A stretch of 41,113 nt of DNA, from assembly GCA_900314335.1 (NCBI GenBank), contig OMUV01000180.1, positions 1 to 41,113 on the forward strand. Reading direction: 5' to 3'. Positions 33,249 through 41,113 of this stretch are shown here, piece by piece. Made by a program: the position numbers and the translations under genes. Origin of the DNA: an uncultured Prevotellaceae bacterium (lineage in GTDB: Bacteria > Bacteroidota > Bacteroidia > Bacteroidales > Bacteroidaceae). Positions within the stretch are counted from its first letter, which is position 1. Every line of letters begins with the position of its first letter. A model generated the notes under the pieces. It saw nothing but the letters and a program-made list of their open reading frames with translations. It searched no databases and was not told where the DNA came from.

Positions 33249-33865
33249 TTTCCGTCTTACGGCGCGCCCCGCCGCCGTCTTAAGACGTTTGCCGACGACT
33301 TAGAGGCGATTTTCGTCCCCTTCTAACTATATGAAAATCAGTGCCCATATGAGGGGCAAAATTATGTTTGAGACGTTTTGAAATACCTCAAACGTAGTTT
33401 TCCTCGTCTCAAATGTAATTTTGGGGTTAAGCGGAAGATTTTATGGAGTGTGGGGAAATGAGTATTCCGGTGATGGGAATATCCATCGTTTGTGAGCCCA
33501 AAGATAGTTTCCGAAGGCTGCCCCTGACGACCGGAAGGCATTCCCGAAGCCGGTATAAATGGGTAAAAATAACCGCCTCGCAGAAGCGTAAATTCTACTA
33601 CGAGATAAATTATTTTATCTACGAGTAGAACGATTGTCTACTAGCAGATAAATTTTTTTATCTGCTAGTAGAATATTTTCTCCTCCCGCGAGGATTTTGT
33701 CTTCTCTCGCGGGAGCTCATTCCTCTCCCATGAGAATTTCCTTTCATCCGCATGAGAATTTATTTTCTTCCCCTGAAAGGTTTACCGGACAGTAAGGCTG
33801 ATTCTCAGAATATCAGCAGGGGCCAAAATGGCCTTTTTCCCGGCCTCCGGAAGGGCTGGGCTGAC
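33249..33865. other. Gene-free stretch holding composite repeat copy 2
   Basis: No gene is seen. It holds the second composite element and, after it, a GCTGAT (33797-33802) / ATCAGC (33812-33817) stem and GGCC-aaaat-GGCC (33821-33833) with TTTTT, which would end any plus-strand transcript before the convergent family 5 hydrolase. Confidence 0.7.
33290..33840. repeat. Composite intergenic repeat, copy 2
   Basis: Same module order as 14441-14870: CCCATATGAGGGGCAAAATT (from 33344), TTTGAGACG...CGTCTCAAA, GCGGAAG, CTGACGACC, then two AT-cored hairpins (33594-33628 and 33637-33672). It continues with four or five short TCYC...GAGRATTT-like units (33677-33780) that vary in their inner letters. Its private hairpin is TATTCC/GGAATA (33463-33482 region). 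Confidence 0.8.
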
Positions 33866-34993
33866 TCACTTCTTGCGTCCGGTCTGCATCAGCCTTATCT
33901 CCTCGCAGGTCTCTTTGCCGCCGGTGTCCACGAGGCCGAAGCCGTCCTCCTTGTAGCACCACGAAGCCCGCGCTATGCCGAGCTCATCCATCACGCTGAT
34001 CATGTCGCGGAACCAGCGCAGGCGATCCTCCAGCGGCGAGTTCCATAACGCGCCGAATTCGCCGCAGTAGATGCGCAGCCCCTTGGCCTTGACATAGTCC
34101 GCCGCCTCTTTCATCTCGCGGTAGATGCGCGTGCGGTCGTAGGTCTGCGCCGGCTCGCTCCACCACTTATACTTCTTCGCAATGGCGGAGCCTTCGGCTT
34201 GCAGTTCGTCCGCTCTCATCGGCGTGCCGGGGTAGTGCACGGGGCCCTTGTAATCCTTCATGTCCGTCCATGAGGTCCGGTAGTGGGTCAGCGCGAAGGG
34301 ATTGTAGTAGTGGAAGCTGACGATGATGTTCTTGTCGCCCTCGGGGAGCTCGAGATATTTGACCTTGTCGAAGGCCTGCCAGCGATTGGAACCGATGACT
34401 ATGACGCGGTTGGGCTCCAGCGCCCTTATGGCGCGGTAGACGGGGAGGTACACCTTGTTCCAGTCGGCGTCGTTGTCGGCCACGGGCTCATTCATCAGTT
34501 CGTAGGCCACCTTGGTGAGCGGATATTTGTGCAGCTCGCCGCTGAGCGCCTGCCATACCTCGATGAAACGACGGCCCGCCGCGGGATCGGTGAAGAGCGG
34601 ATTGTTCTTGCTGTTGAAGTAGTGGGCGCGCAGGATGTGCATGTCCACGATGACCCGCAGCCCGTGCTTGAGCGAACTGTCGATGGCGTTGTGCAGCAGG
34701 GCGAAGGCCTCGGGGTCCTTGCTCCCGTCCTGGCGGAACATCTGCTCCTCGTCTATCGGCAGGCGGATGTGGTCGAAGCCCCACGACGCGATGCGCGCTA
34801 TGTCCGCCTCGGTGAAGTACGCTGTGCGTTCGCTGCCGCGCGCCCCGCTCTGCGAGAGCCAGTGGGCGATGTTGGTGCCGCGCATGATGTTAAACTTGAC
34901 ACGCTTGCCCGTGGCCTCGCCTGTCGGCAGCAGTGCGGCCACGATCATCAGCAGGGTGATGAGAAATGGATGAAATTTCTTGATCTTCTTCAT
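33866..34993 (-). CDS. Secreted glycoside hydrolase family 5 (cellulase-like)
   Basis: A 375-aa exported endo-acting glycosidase, TIM-barrel GH5 in clan GH-A. The signal peptide is residues 1 to about 28 (FHPFLITLLMIVAALLP). The barrel starts MRGTNIAHWLSQSG. H75-R77 in FDHIRLPI, the acid/base E169 in YELMNEP, H228-Y230 in SFHYYNPF, and the nucleophile E312 in IYCGEFGAL match the GH5 catalytic set. W346-type aromatic SWCYKEDGFG closes the site. It probably cuts a beta-1,4- or mixed-linked glucan or mannan; the subfamily cannot be told. There is no SusCD pair nearby, so it stands alone like the family 2 enzyme at 7955-11485. Confidence 0.92.
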   Translation of the reverse strand: MKKIKKFHPFLITLLMIVAALLPTGEATGKRVKFNIMRGTNIAHWLSQSGARGSERTAYFTEADIARIASWGFDHIRLPIDEEQMFRQDGSKDPEAFALLHNAIDSSLKHGLRVIVDMHILRAHYFNSKNNPLFTDPAAGRRFIEVWQALSGELHKYPLTKVAYELMNEPVADNDADWNKVYLPVYRAIRALEPNRVIVIGSNRWQAFDKVKYLELPEGDKNIIVSFHYYNPFALTHYRTSWTDMKDYKGPVHYPGTPMRADELQAEGSAIAKKYKWWSEPAQTYDRTRIYREMKEAADYVKAKGLRIYCGEFGALWNSPLEDRLRWFRDMISVMDELGIARASWCYKEDGFGLVDTGGKETCEEIRLMQTGRKK

Positions 34994-35284
34994 GGTAAAA
35001 TGTTGTTTCCGGGGAATCCCCCGTCCGAAGCAAAGTTAAAGAAAATATCGCAGCGGGTGGATTTTTCCGCCCATAAATGCGCATGCCTCCTACGCAGACC
35101 CGCTTTTTCCCGCCCGGCATTGCCTTTCCATTCCCTTCTGATACCTTTCTGAAATAGTTCTAATGCCTCGCCGCATTATGTATGCGGGCCTTAAGATTAA
35201 AGAGAATGAAACATTTTTCTCTCTCATAGTGCCGCGGTAATTGATGATTAACGTAATTTTGTCCTGAAAACGAAAAATGTGACT
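34994..35284. promoter_or_regulatory. Divergent control region with -7 element of the protease gene
   Basis: No gene. Plus-strand TAATTTTG (35254-35261) lies 23 bases before the protease ATG at 35285. A GTG two codons earlier (35279) is unlikely as start, because MKRYY begins a proper lipoprotein signal. Confidence 0.5.
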
Positions 35285-36367
35285 ATGAAGCGTTATTATT
35301 CTCTCCTGATGCTCTTTGGGTTACTGGCTCTCACGGGCTGTAAGAAGGACCCGCAGGAAATTTTCAACGAGCAGAAATCTGGCGTTGTGCTTATTTGCAA
35401 CGAGTTTTACTATGACATTACCCTCCCGGATGGGGAGAACTTGTATTTCTCGGGCATTGACGACGACGGTTCGCTGGAGAATCTTACCAACAACCGGGAA
35501 GAAATCAGGCAGAAACCGAATGTGCTCAACGGGACGGGCTTTTTCATCGACCGCACGGGCCGCATCCTCACCAACCGTCACGTCGTGGCGCCTCAGGTGG
35601 ACAAGGCCACTGTGCGCAATAATATCAACGCCATTCTGCAGGGATATGCCATCTACATCGACCAGCTTCAGGACTCGCTCAATCAGCGCTATGCCGAGAT
35701 ACAGTCGTATGCGGAGCAGAGCACATACCAGAACTATGACGGTGAGACTTACAGCACCATGAGCGATTACGACATAGCCACGTTGCAACAGGAGGTGGAC
35801 AGGCTCAGACAGCAGTATGACGACGCTCAGAGCATCAAGAACTATCTGATGAGTAACATTCTCAGCGATAATTTCAGCATACAGCTCCACTCACGGTTCG
35901 GCATCGCCTATGACGGCAGCAGCGTGGACAAGTGGGACGACTTTATGCGGACGCCCTGCGACCTGCTGCGCGTCTCTGACGATGCCAACTCGGATCTCGC
36001 GCTTCTGCAGCTCCACACAAGGGTCACGCCGGCCGACCGCTATATTTACAGCGTGGAGGACATGAAGGCGACTCTCGACGATGACCTTAAGATCAATCAG
36101 ACGGTATACATGATAGGCTATAACCACGGGGTGGCACTCGCCAAGACGGACAACGGCATCCGCGCTCAGTTCACCAGCGGCACCATCACTCAGCAGCCCG
36201 ATGGCAAACGCATCACATACAGCATCCCGGCGATGCCTGGCTCGAGCGGCTCGCCCATTGTGGACGACCGCGGGCGGCTCATCGCCGTCAACTTCGCCGG
36301 CAGCAGTGGCAGCGACAACTTCAATTTCGGCATTCCCCTGATGCGCATCCTGACGTTCCTGAAATAA
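35285..36367 (+). CDS. Trypsin-like serine protease lipoprotein with coiled-coil insertion
   Basis: A 360-aa lipoprotein (LLALTGC, lipidated C19) with a chymotrypsin-fold protease related to DegP/HtrA but without a PDZ domain. The triad is H99 in ILTNRHVVAP, D237 in NSDLALLQL and S321 in MPGSSGSPIVD, all intact. Between His and Asp lie about 137 residues, far more than in HtrA. They include a Gln/Tyr/Glu-rich helical coiled coil (about 112-190, with IDQLQDSLNQRYAEIQ and TLQQEVDRLRQQYDDA). The insertion may gate activity or join subunits. It sits alone between family 5 hydrolase and phosphate transporter genes. Substrate unknown; envelope quality control is a guess. Confidence 0.88.
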   Translation: MKRYYSLLMLFGLLALTGCKKDPQEIFNEQKSGVVLICNEFYYDITLPDGENLYFSGIDDDGSLENLTNNREEIRQKPNVLNGTGFFIDRTGRILTNRHVVAPQVDKATVRNNINAILQGYAIYIDQLQDSLNQRYAEIQSYAEQSTYQNYDGETYSTMSDYDIATLQQEVDRLRQQYDDAQSIKNYLMSNILSDNFSIQLHSRFGIAYDGSSVDKWDDFMRTPCDLLRVSDDANSDLALLQLHTRVTPADRYIYSVEDMKATLDDDLKINQTVYMIGYNHGVALAKTDNGIRAQFTSGTITQQPDGKRITYSIPAMPGSSGSPIVDDRGRLIAVNFAGSSGSDNFNFGIPLMRILTFLK

Positions 36368-36442
36368 GCGAGGCTGTGTATAGGACGTTTTCCCGTGTGT
36401 ATAACTCATGGGCTTCGTCGTGCGAAAAATTTCCCGGAAGTG

Positions 36443-36478
36443 TCTCGTGACGCTCATAAGATGACTTATTGAGACACT
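36443..36478. repeat. Stem-loop downstream of the protease gene
   Basis: TGTCTC and GAGACA flank an inner ATAAG-atga-CTTAT stem in the gap between two convergent genes; possible transcription end. A second small stem, GCTGCC-tatg-GGCAGC, lies near 36550-36565. Confidence 0.5.
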
Positions 36479-36606
36479 AGCGAGGCAGACGAGTTTTCAA
36501 ATAAGAAAGATTGAAATTCTGATAATGTAACCTACGGGCTACGCATACGCTGCCTATGGGCAGCAATAGCGGAGGCGGCGGGATGCCCGGGCGCCAGGGC
36601 GGAGGG

Positions 36607-38844
36607 CTATACTGCGAAGAAGTGGCGGCTGGCCCTCAGCAGATGGCGCACGGTGGAGATGAGCTCCTGTGTCTCCTGCAGCGTGTTGAGGTAGAGTATC
36701 TCGATGCGGATGTTGCCCTGCTCGGTCTGCATGCGGTTCATCTGGCGGTCGCGGAGAGCCGAGAGGCGGTGGCGCGCTTCGTTGGCGCGCACCATAAAGA
36801 GGTCGGCGTTCTCGTAATTGCCGTTGCGTATCATATCGAGAGCCTCGTCGATGATGTCGAGAGTGAGCTTCTCCACATTGTTGAGCTCCTCGATGAGCAC
36901 AGGCGGGAGCGGCGTGAAATTGTTGTCCACATGCTCCAGACAGGGATCGGAGAGGCGCTTCAGGCAGTAGATGATCTGCGAGATGGAGTTGCTGCTCAGG
37001 TGAAACCATGTGTTCTTCTCCACCGCGGTGAGGTAGTCGATCTTGCGCATGCCGATGAGCTCCTTGGAGCGCATCTTCTTCCAGAGGCTCTTCTGCTGGC
37101 CGAGCGCATTCTCGGCGTGGTGGATGGTTCGGTAGTCGTCGTCCTTGAGGCCCGTGATGATCTGCGTATAGACGGTGTGGGCGAATTCGAGGATGTTAAC
37201 CTGATTGAGGCGGATGTGCTCGCCCAGAAGTTCCTTAATCTCGTTCTGGTCGGTGGCCTTGATGAGCTTGCGGAATATCTGGTCCTTGTTCTCGTTGGCC
37301 TCGCGCTTCTTGAAGAGCTTGTTGTTGCGGATGATGATGAACACCACGGTGGCTATGCAGATCACCATGGCGGGCGGGCCCACGTAGTACATGAACAGCG
37401 AGGTGACGAAGCAAAGGATGAAGGCCGCGCCGGCGGTGATAAACCAGCCGCCGATGACGGAGATGACGCCCGTGATGCGGTAGACGGCGGTGTCGCGGCC
37501 CCACGCGCGGTCGGCCAGCGAACTACCCATGGCCACCATGAACGCTACGTAGGTCGTGGAGAGCGGCAGCTGGAGCGAGGTGCCGATGATGATGAGCAGG
37601 CCTGCGAGCACCAGATTGACCGAGGCGCGGACCATGTCAAAGGCTGCGCCGTCGGGCAGAACGGCATCGTCGCTGTCGAAGCGGCTGTCGATCCATTTCT
37701 TGGCTTTGGCGGGGATGATCTTGTCCACGGCGGCGCTCAGATTCATGGCGCTGCGCACCGTGGAGCGGGCTATGCGCGAGCTGCTGAAGATCTCCTCGCC
37801 CGCGTCCTGGCGCGAGAGGCTCACACTGGTGTTGATCACCTTGCGGGCCTTCTTGGAGGTGATAAGGGCGAAGACCATGATGGCGCCGGCGGCGATGAGG
37901 AAGTAGATGGGCGTGTGGGCCGTCTCGTGGAGGCGGCTTACACAGAATGCTGACGGGTCGCCAGCGCCGGCCTCGACGTAGTACTGATAGGACGAGAGCG
38001 CTGCGAGCGGCACACCGATAAAGTTGACCAGGTCATTGCCCGCGAAGGCCATGGCCAGGGCAAAGGTGCCGAAGAGCACTATGATGCGGAAGATGTTGAC
38101 GTGAAGGAGGTCGAGGATCTGCGTCAGGATGCCGGACGTCACGAAGCACACCCAGAAGATGGTGAACTTGTGCGTCTCGATGAGCGCGCGGAACTCGGGC
38201 GTCATAAACTGTGACTTGCCCAATCCGGAGACGAGCAGGAAGAACAGGATGGCCGTGATGGAGATGCCGCCGAAGATGCCCACAGCCCAGCGGCTCTTCT
38301 GGCGAAACTTGAAGGTGAACACCACGCGCGTGATCCACATCACTATGAGGCCGAAGACAAAGGCCACCGCCACGCTGAGGAAGATGCCGAGGATGATGGA
38401 GAGCGCCTTGTCGGTGTTGATGAGATTGGCGTAGGAGAGGGCGTGATTATGTAATATCTTGACTATGGCGAGGGCCGTGCTGCCTCCGAGCAACTCGAAG
38501 ACCATCGAGACGGTGGAGGACGTGGGCATGCCGAGCGTGTTGAATATGTCCAGCAGGATCACATCGCTCACGCCGACGGCCAGAAAGATGCAGATGACTT
38601 CGTTAAAATAATAGTAATCGGGGTTGAGGATGCCGTGGCGCGCTATGTCCATCATCCCGTTGCTCGTGGTGGCGCCGACAAAGATGCCGACGGCTGCGAC
38701 CGTGAAGACGACAGGGATCTTGCCGGCCTTGGCGCCTATGGCAGCGCTCAGAAAGTTTCCCGCATCGGTGGACACGCCTGCAGTCAGGTCGTAACAGGCT
38801 AATGAGAAAATGAAGACGAGGACGCCTAAATACAAATATTCCAT
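36607..38844 (-). CDS. Inorganic phosphate transporter, PiT family, with C-terminal helical domain (copy 2)
   Basis: A 745-aa paralogue of the transporter at 11854-14109, with the same layout: signature GVSTDAGNFLSAAIG (about 24-38), GATTSNGMMDIARHG, LGMPTSSTVSMVFELLGGS, the second signature NDLVNFIGVPLAALSS, PLSTTYVAFMVAMGSSLADRAWG, and a soluble helical C-terminus (about 510-745). It is divergent enough to be an old duplication. Its promoter has a -7 element (minus strand TAATTTTG, 38877-38870), but I see no 11-base-periodic CTTAAC repeat, so it is probably not under the same control as copy 1. Confidence 0.92.
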   Translation of the reverse strand: MEYLYLGVLVFIFSLACYDLTAGVSTDAGNFLSAAIGAKAGKIPVVFTVAAVGIFVGATTSNGMMDIARHGILNPDYYYFNEVICIFLAVGVSDVILLDIFNTLGMPTSSTVSMVFELLGGSTALAIVKILHNHALSYANLINTDKALSIILGIFLSVAVAFVFGLIVMWITRVVFTFKFRQKSRWAVGIFGGISITAILFFLLVSGLGKSQFMTPEFRALIETHKFTIFWVCFVTSGILTQILDLLHVNIFRIIVLFGTFALAMAFAGNDLVNFIGVPLAALSSYQYYVEAGAGDPSAFCVSRLHETAHTPIYFLIAAGAIMVFALITSKKARKVINTSVSLSRQDAGEEIFSSSRIARSTVRSAMNLSAAVDKIIPAKAKKWIDSRFDSDDAVLPDGAAFDMVRASVNLVLAGLLIIIGTSLQLPLSTTYVAFMVAMGSSLADRAWGRDTAVYRITGVISVIGGWFITAGAAFILCFVTSLFMYYVGPPAMVICIATVVFIIIRNNKLFKKREANENKDQIFRKLIKATDQNEIKELLGEHIRLNQVNILEFAHTVYTQIITGLKDDDYRTIHHAENALGQQKSLWKKMRSKELIGMRKIDYLTAVEKNTWFHLSSNSISQIIYCLKRLSDPCLEHVDNNFTPLPPVLIEELNNVEKLTLDIIDEALDMIRNGNYENADLFMVRANEARHRLSALRDRQMNRMQTEQGNIRIEILYLNTLQETQELISTVRHLLRASRHFFAV

Positions 38845-38869
38845 AAAGGGAATTGACTCATTTACTCCG

Positions 38870-38877
38870 CAAAATTA
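38870..38877 (-). promoter_or_regulatory. -7 element of the second phosphate transporter
   Basis: Minus-strand TAATTTTG, 25 bases upstream of the ATG. No TTTG at -33 was found. Confidence 0.5.
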
Positions 38878-38971
38878 AAAAAATCCCACTAATCTGCCCA
38901 TTGTGACAGTTCTTTTCTTTATTGAGATTAAAAAATATAATTCATTGCGGCCGTTTTTCGGGCCAAATATT

Positions 38972-39012
38972 GACAAAAAGCCGTGCCGCTTCGATGGAAA
39001 CGGCACGGCTTT
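38972..39012 (-). terminator. Terminator of the AspT/YidE-type transporter gene
   Basis: A perfect 12-bp stem, AAAGCCGTGCCG (38977-38988) with CGGCACGGCTTT (39001-39012). On the minus strand TTTTT follows. It lies about 80 bases after the stop codon. Confidence 0.85.
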
Positions 39013-39094
39013 CTATGATTTTCCGCGCTCCCCGGAGCGCGCGTTGTCTCGTGAGGATTGTGTCTGTCTGCGTCACGCTTTTGTCCTCTTCCCG

Positions 39095-40801
39095 CTACGA
39101 GCAGAAGAAGAGTATCAGCATCTGGGCCGTGATGATGCGCAGGAACATGGTGAGCGGGTAGACGGTCGAATAGCCGATGGCGGGAGCGTCGTTGCCGGCT
39201 GCGTTGTTGGCGAAAGCCAGTGCGGGAGGATCGGTCGTCGCGCCGGCTATCACACCGGCCAGGATGAAGTAGTTCACCTTGTACTTGAGGCGCGCTATGA
39301 TGCCGATGATAAGGATGGGAATGACGGTGATGAGAAATCCGGTCCATACATACTTGACGCCGTCGCCTGCCACAACCGTCTGCCAGAACCCGGCGCCCGA
39401 CTTGATGCCCACGGCGGCCAGGAACAACACGAGGCCTACCTCGCGCATGAACAGATTGGCCGACGTGGTGGTGTAGGCCACGATGTGAGCCTTATAGCCC
39501 ACGGCGCCGATGAGGATGGCGATGATGAGCGGGCCGCCGGCCAGACCCAGACGCACGGGCGCCGGCATGCCGGGCAGGGCGATGGGCAGACTGCCGAGGA
39601 TGATACCCAGCAGGAGGCCGAGGAACATGGCGTCAACGTTCGGGTGGTCCAAGCGCTTGAGCGAGTTGCCGAGACGGTCGGCCACGTGGCGCACGGAGTC
39701 GGCGGGGCCGACCACCTTCACCCTGTCGCCCATCTGCAGGCGCAGATGGCTGGCGCCGAAGAGCTCGATGCCCGAACGCGTGATGCGCGTCACATTGACG
39801 CTGTAGAGCGTGCCGAAGTTGAGCTGCCCCAGCGTCTTGCCGTTGACCTCGGGACGCGTCACTACGATGCTGCGCGAGATGACGGGCTCGTCTTTGGTCT
39901 GCCAGTCTACCTCTATCTCATGACCTATGAAGGCCTCGATAGCTGCGGCGTCCTCCTCGGTGCAGACGATGTTGAGCTTGTCGCCCTCCTCGAGCACCGT
40001 CTCGCCGTTGGGCACGATGAACTCAGAGCCGCGGAGGATGGTGGTGCACACCATGTTGCGGCCCAGGAAGTTGCGCACCGTCTCCATCGTCTTGCCCACG
40101 AGGGCGTGATTGGTGACGATGAGCGACATGGAGTGGGGCTTGGTGTGGGCGTTGTCGCCGTTCTCCAGCTGGTACATCTCGTTCTCCTTCTTGGTGTTGA
40201 TGCGGCAGATGTAACGGATGGCGATGGTAGCGCCGATGATGCCGAGCACACCGAGCGGGTAGGCGCAGGCGTAGCCGTTGGCTATCTGGGCTCCGCTGCT
40301 GGCCGTCTGCGAGAGTGCTTCATTGGCAGCGCCGAGGCCAGGGGTGTTGGTGACTGCGCCGCAGAGCACACCCACCATCATGGGCAGGTTGACAGGATTC
40401 TTGGTGTCGAAGAATAGGTAGTAGAGCGTCAGCATCACTGCGATGTTGAGCGCCACGATGCCCACGGCGAGCATGTTGAGCTTCAGACCACCCTTCTTGA
40501 AACTCTCGAAGAAGGATGGGCCCACCTGAAGTCCCACACAGTAGACGAAGAACATCAGGCCGAAATTTTGCAGGAAGTCGAGGATCTCCTCGGGACACGC
40601 GTACTGGGTCTGGGGCATGAGGGTCTTGTAGATATGGCCCACGATGATGCCCATAAACAGCACAAAGGTGACGCCGAGGGAGATGACGCCGCCTATCTTG
40701 ATTTTTCCGAGCCACACGCCGGTCGATATGACAAGGGCGAAAAGAATGACGATATGCGCCACTGACGTAGTGTCGGTAAAAAGGTTATAGAACCACTCCA
40801 T
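39095..40801 (-). CDS. AspT/YidE-family putative transporter with paired TrkA-C domains
   Basis: A 568-aa membrane protein of the aspartate:alanine-exchanger superfamily (YidE/YbjL/AspT). The two membrane halves (about 10-185 and 385-568) each have five or six helices. In the first are [19 protein letters not shown] and the [20 protein letters not shown] motif; in the second [14 protein letters not shown] and [21 protein letters not shown]. These TNTP/TDPP loops are the family mark. The cytosolic middle (about 210-380) has two TrkA-C (RCK_C) domains, which usually sense small ligands. Substrate is unknown; a C4-dicarboxylate or amino acid exchange is likely from family knowledge. Confidence 0.92.
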   Translation of the reverse strand: MEWFYNLFTDTTSVAHIVILFALVISTGVWLGKIKIGGVISLGVTFVLFMGIIVGHIYKTLMPQTQYACPEEILDFLQNFGLMFFVYCVGLQVGPSFFESFKKGGLKLNMLAVGIVALNIAVMLTLYYLFFDTKNPVNLPMMVGVLCGAVTNTPGLGAANEALSQTASSGAQIANGYACAYPLGVLGIIGATIAIRYICRINTKKENEMYQLENGDNAHTKPHSMSLIVTNHALVGKTMETVRNFLGRNMVCTTILRGSEFIVPNGETVLEEGDKLNIVCTEEDAAAIEAFIGHEIEVDWQTKDEPVISRSIVVTRPEVNGKTLGQLNFGTLYSVNVTRITRSGIELFGASHLRLQMGDRVKVVGPADSVRHVADRLGNSLKRLDHPNVDAMFLGLLLGIILGSLPIALPGMPAPVRLGLAGGPLIIAILIGAVGYKAHIVAYTTTSANLFMREVGLVLFLAAVGIKSGAGFWQTVVAGDGVKYVWTGFLITVIPILIIGIIARLKYKVNYFILAGVIAGATTDPPALAFANNAAGNDAPAIGYSTVYPLTMFLRIITAQMLILFFCS

Positions 40802-41113
40802 TTCTTAAGGTCTCTTATTATATTTACTTTTACGGCTTGCAAAGATAAGAAAAAAACGCCATCTGCCTGTCGCGCCCACGCATATTTATACATGAAATAA
40901 GGCCCCGCGGCGCGATATTGCTATCTGACGGCCGTGCAGAGCCGCATCTGTCTGAAGAGGAGAGCAAAACTGGCGCGCCATTGCCCTGCGGAGAGAATCC
41001 CCTGCGGCAGAGGAAACGCCAGTCCCGCCATGCCGGAATCATCTCCAATTTCCAAAAATCATCGAGGCATATGATTGTCTCATGACAGCTGCGATGAGAG
41101 TGCATGACAGCTG
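40802..41113. promoter_or_regulatory. Upstream region of the AspT/YidE-type gene, to the window end
   Basis: A minus-strand -7 element TATCTTTG (40847-40840) lies about 40 bases before the ATG at 40801. The remaining bases to 41113 show no gene with convincing codon use and no tRNA. CATGACAGCTG occurs twice at the very end (about 41081 and 41103), a short direct repeat cut by the window edge. Confidence 0.5.

Noticed and set aside
35236..35252. GGTAAT and ATTAAC 11 bases apart before the protease gene, resembling the Pho-type repeat
   Set aside because: The match to CTTAAC is weak and the second half-site nearly touches the -7 element, unlike the other two promoters.

Overview
The window looks like a chromosome segment of a high-GC Bacteroidales bacterium, probably Muribaculaceae-like; the family assignment is inference. 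The reasons are: most intergenic gaps carry the Bacteroidetes-type -7 element TAnnTTTG, twice or more with TTTG 19-21 bases upstream; Shine-Dalgarno sequences are weak; both tRNAs lack an encoded CCA; and the gene content is typical (fused two-subunit 2-oxoglutarate:ferredoxin oxidoreductase, long inorganic phosphate transporters with a C-terminal helical domain, DUF6646-type small barrel, family 2 and family 5 glycoside hydrolases). Apart from the block around 5.5-7.8 kb and some gaps, the DNA is clearly GC-rich.

Left part (1-15 kb). The window opens inside a Lys/Ala-rich histone-H1-like protein. A response regulator and histidine kinase pair follows, overlapping by 4 bases. A three-gene minus-strand operon comes next (7176 to 4128): a protein with an 11-fold Cys-Gly repeat behind a short leader-like N-terminus, a secreted protein of unknown family, and a DUF6734/glycosyltransferase-like protein ending in a PqqD-like domain. 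This looks like an undescribed peptide-modification system and is the most interesting locus here. A very large secreted family 2 glycoside hydrolase and the first of two PiT-type phosphate transporters follow. The response regulator gene and this transporter share an 11-base-periodic direct repeat at the same distance from their promoters, so the two-component system is probably the PhoB/PhoR equivalent.

Middle part (15-27 kb). queA and a Nudix hydrolase form a pair. etfB, etfA and a long acyl-CoA dehydrogenase form an operon with a textbook promoter. A secreted protein and a small outer-membrane barrel overlap by 4 bases. A helix-hairpin-helix protein lies behind a sodium:neurotransmitter-symporter-family transporter. 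A VanZ-like protein and an M48 lipoprotein protease converge on a strong terminator.

Right part (27-41 kb). An initiator-like tRNA-Met and tRNA-Asp are followed directly by a hicA-hicB toxin-antitoxin pair. korA-korB and cysS are divergent. After cysS comes a family 5 glycoside hydrolase, a lipoprotein trypsin-like protease with a coiled-coil insertion, a second PiT-type transporter and an AspT/YidE-type transporter.

Two long gaps (about 14.44-14.87 kb and 33.29-33.84 kb) hold two copies of a composite intergenic element built from several small hairpins. Within it, short words are inverted in place between copies and between arms. No insertion sequence, prophage gene or CRISPR array is visible.
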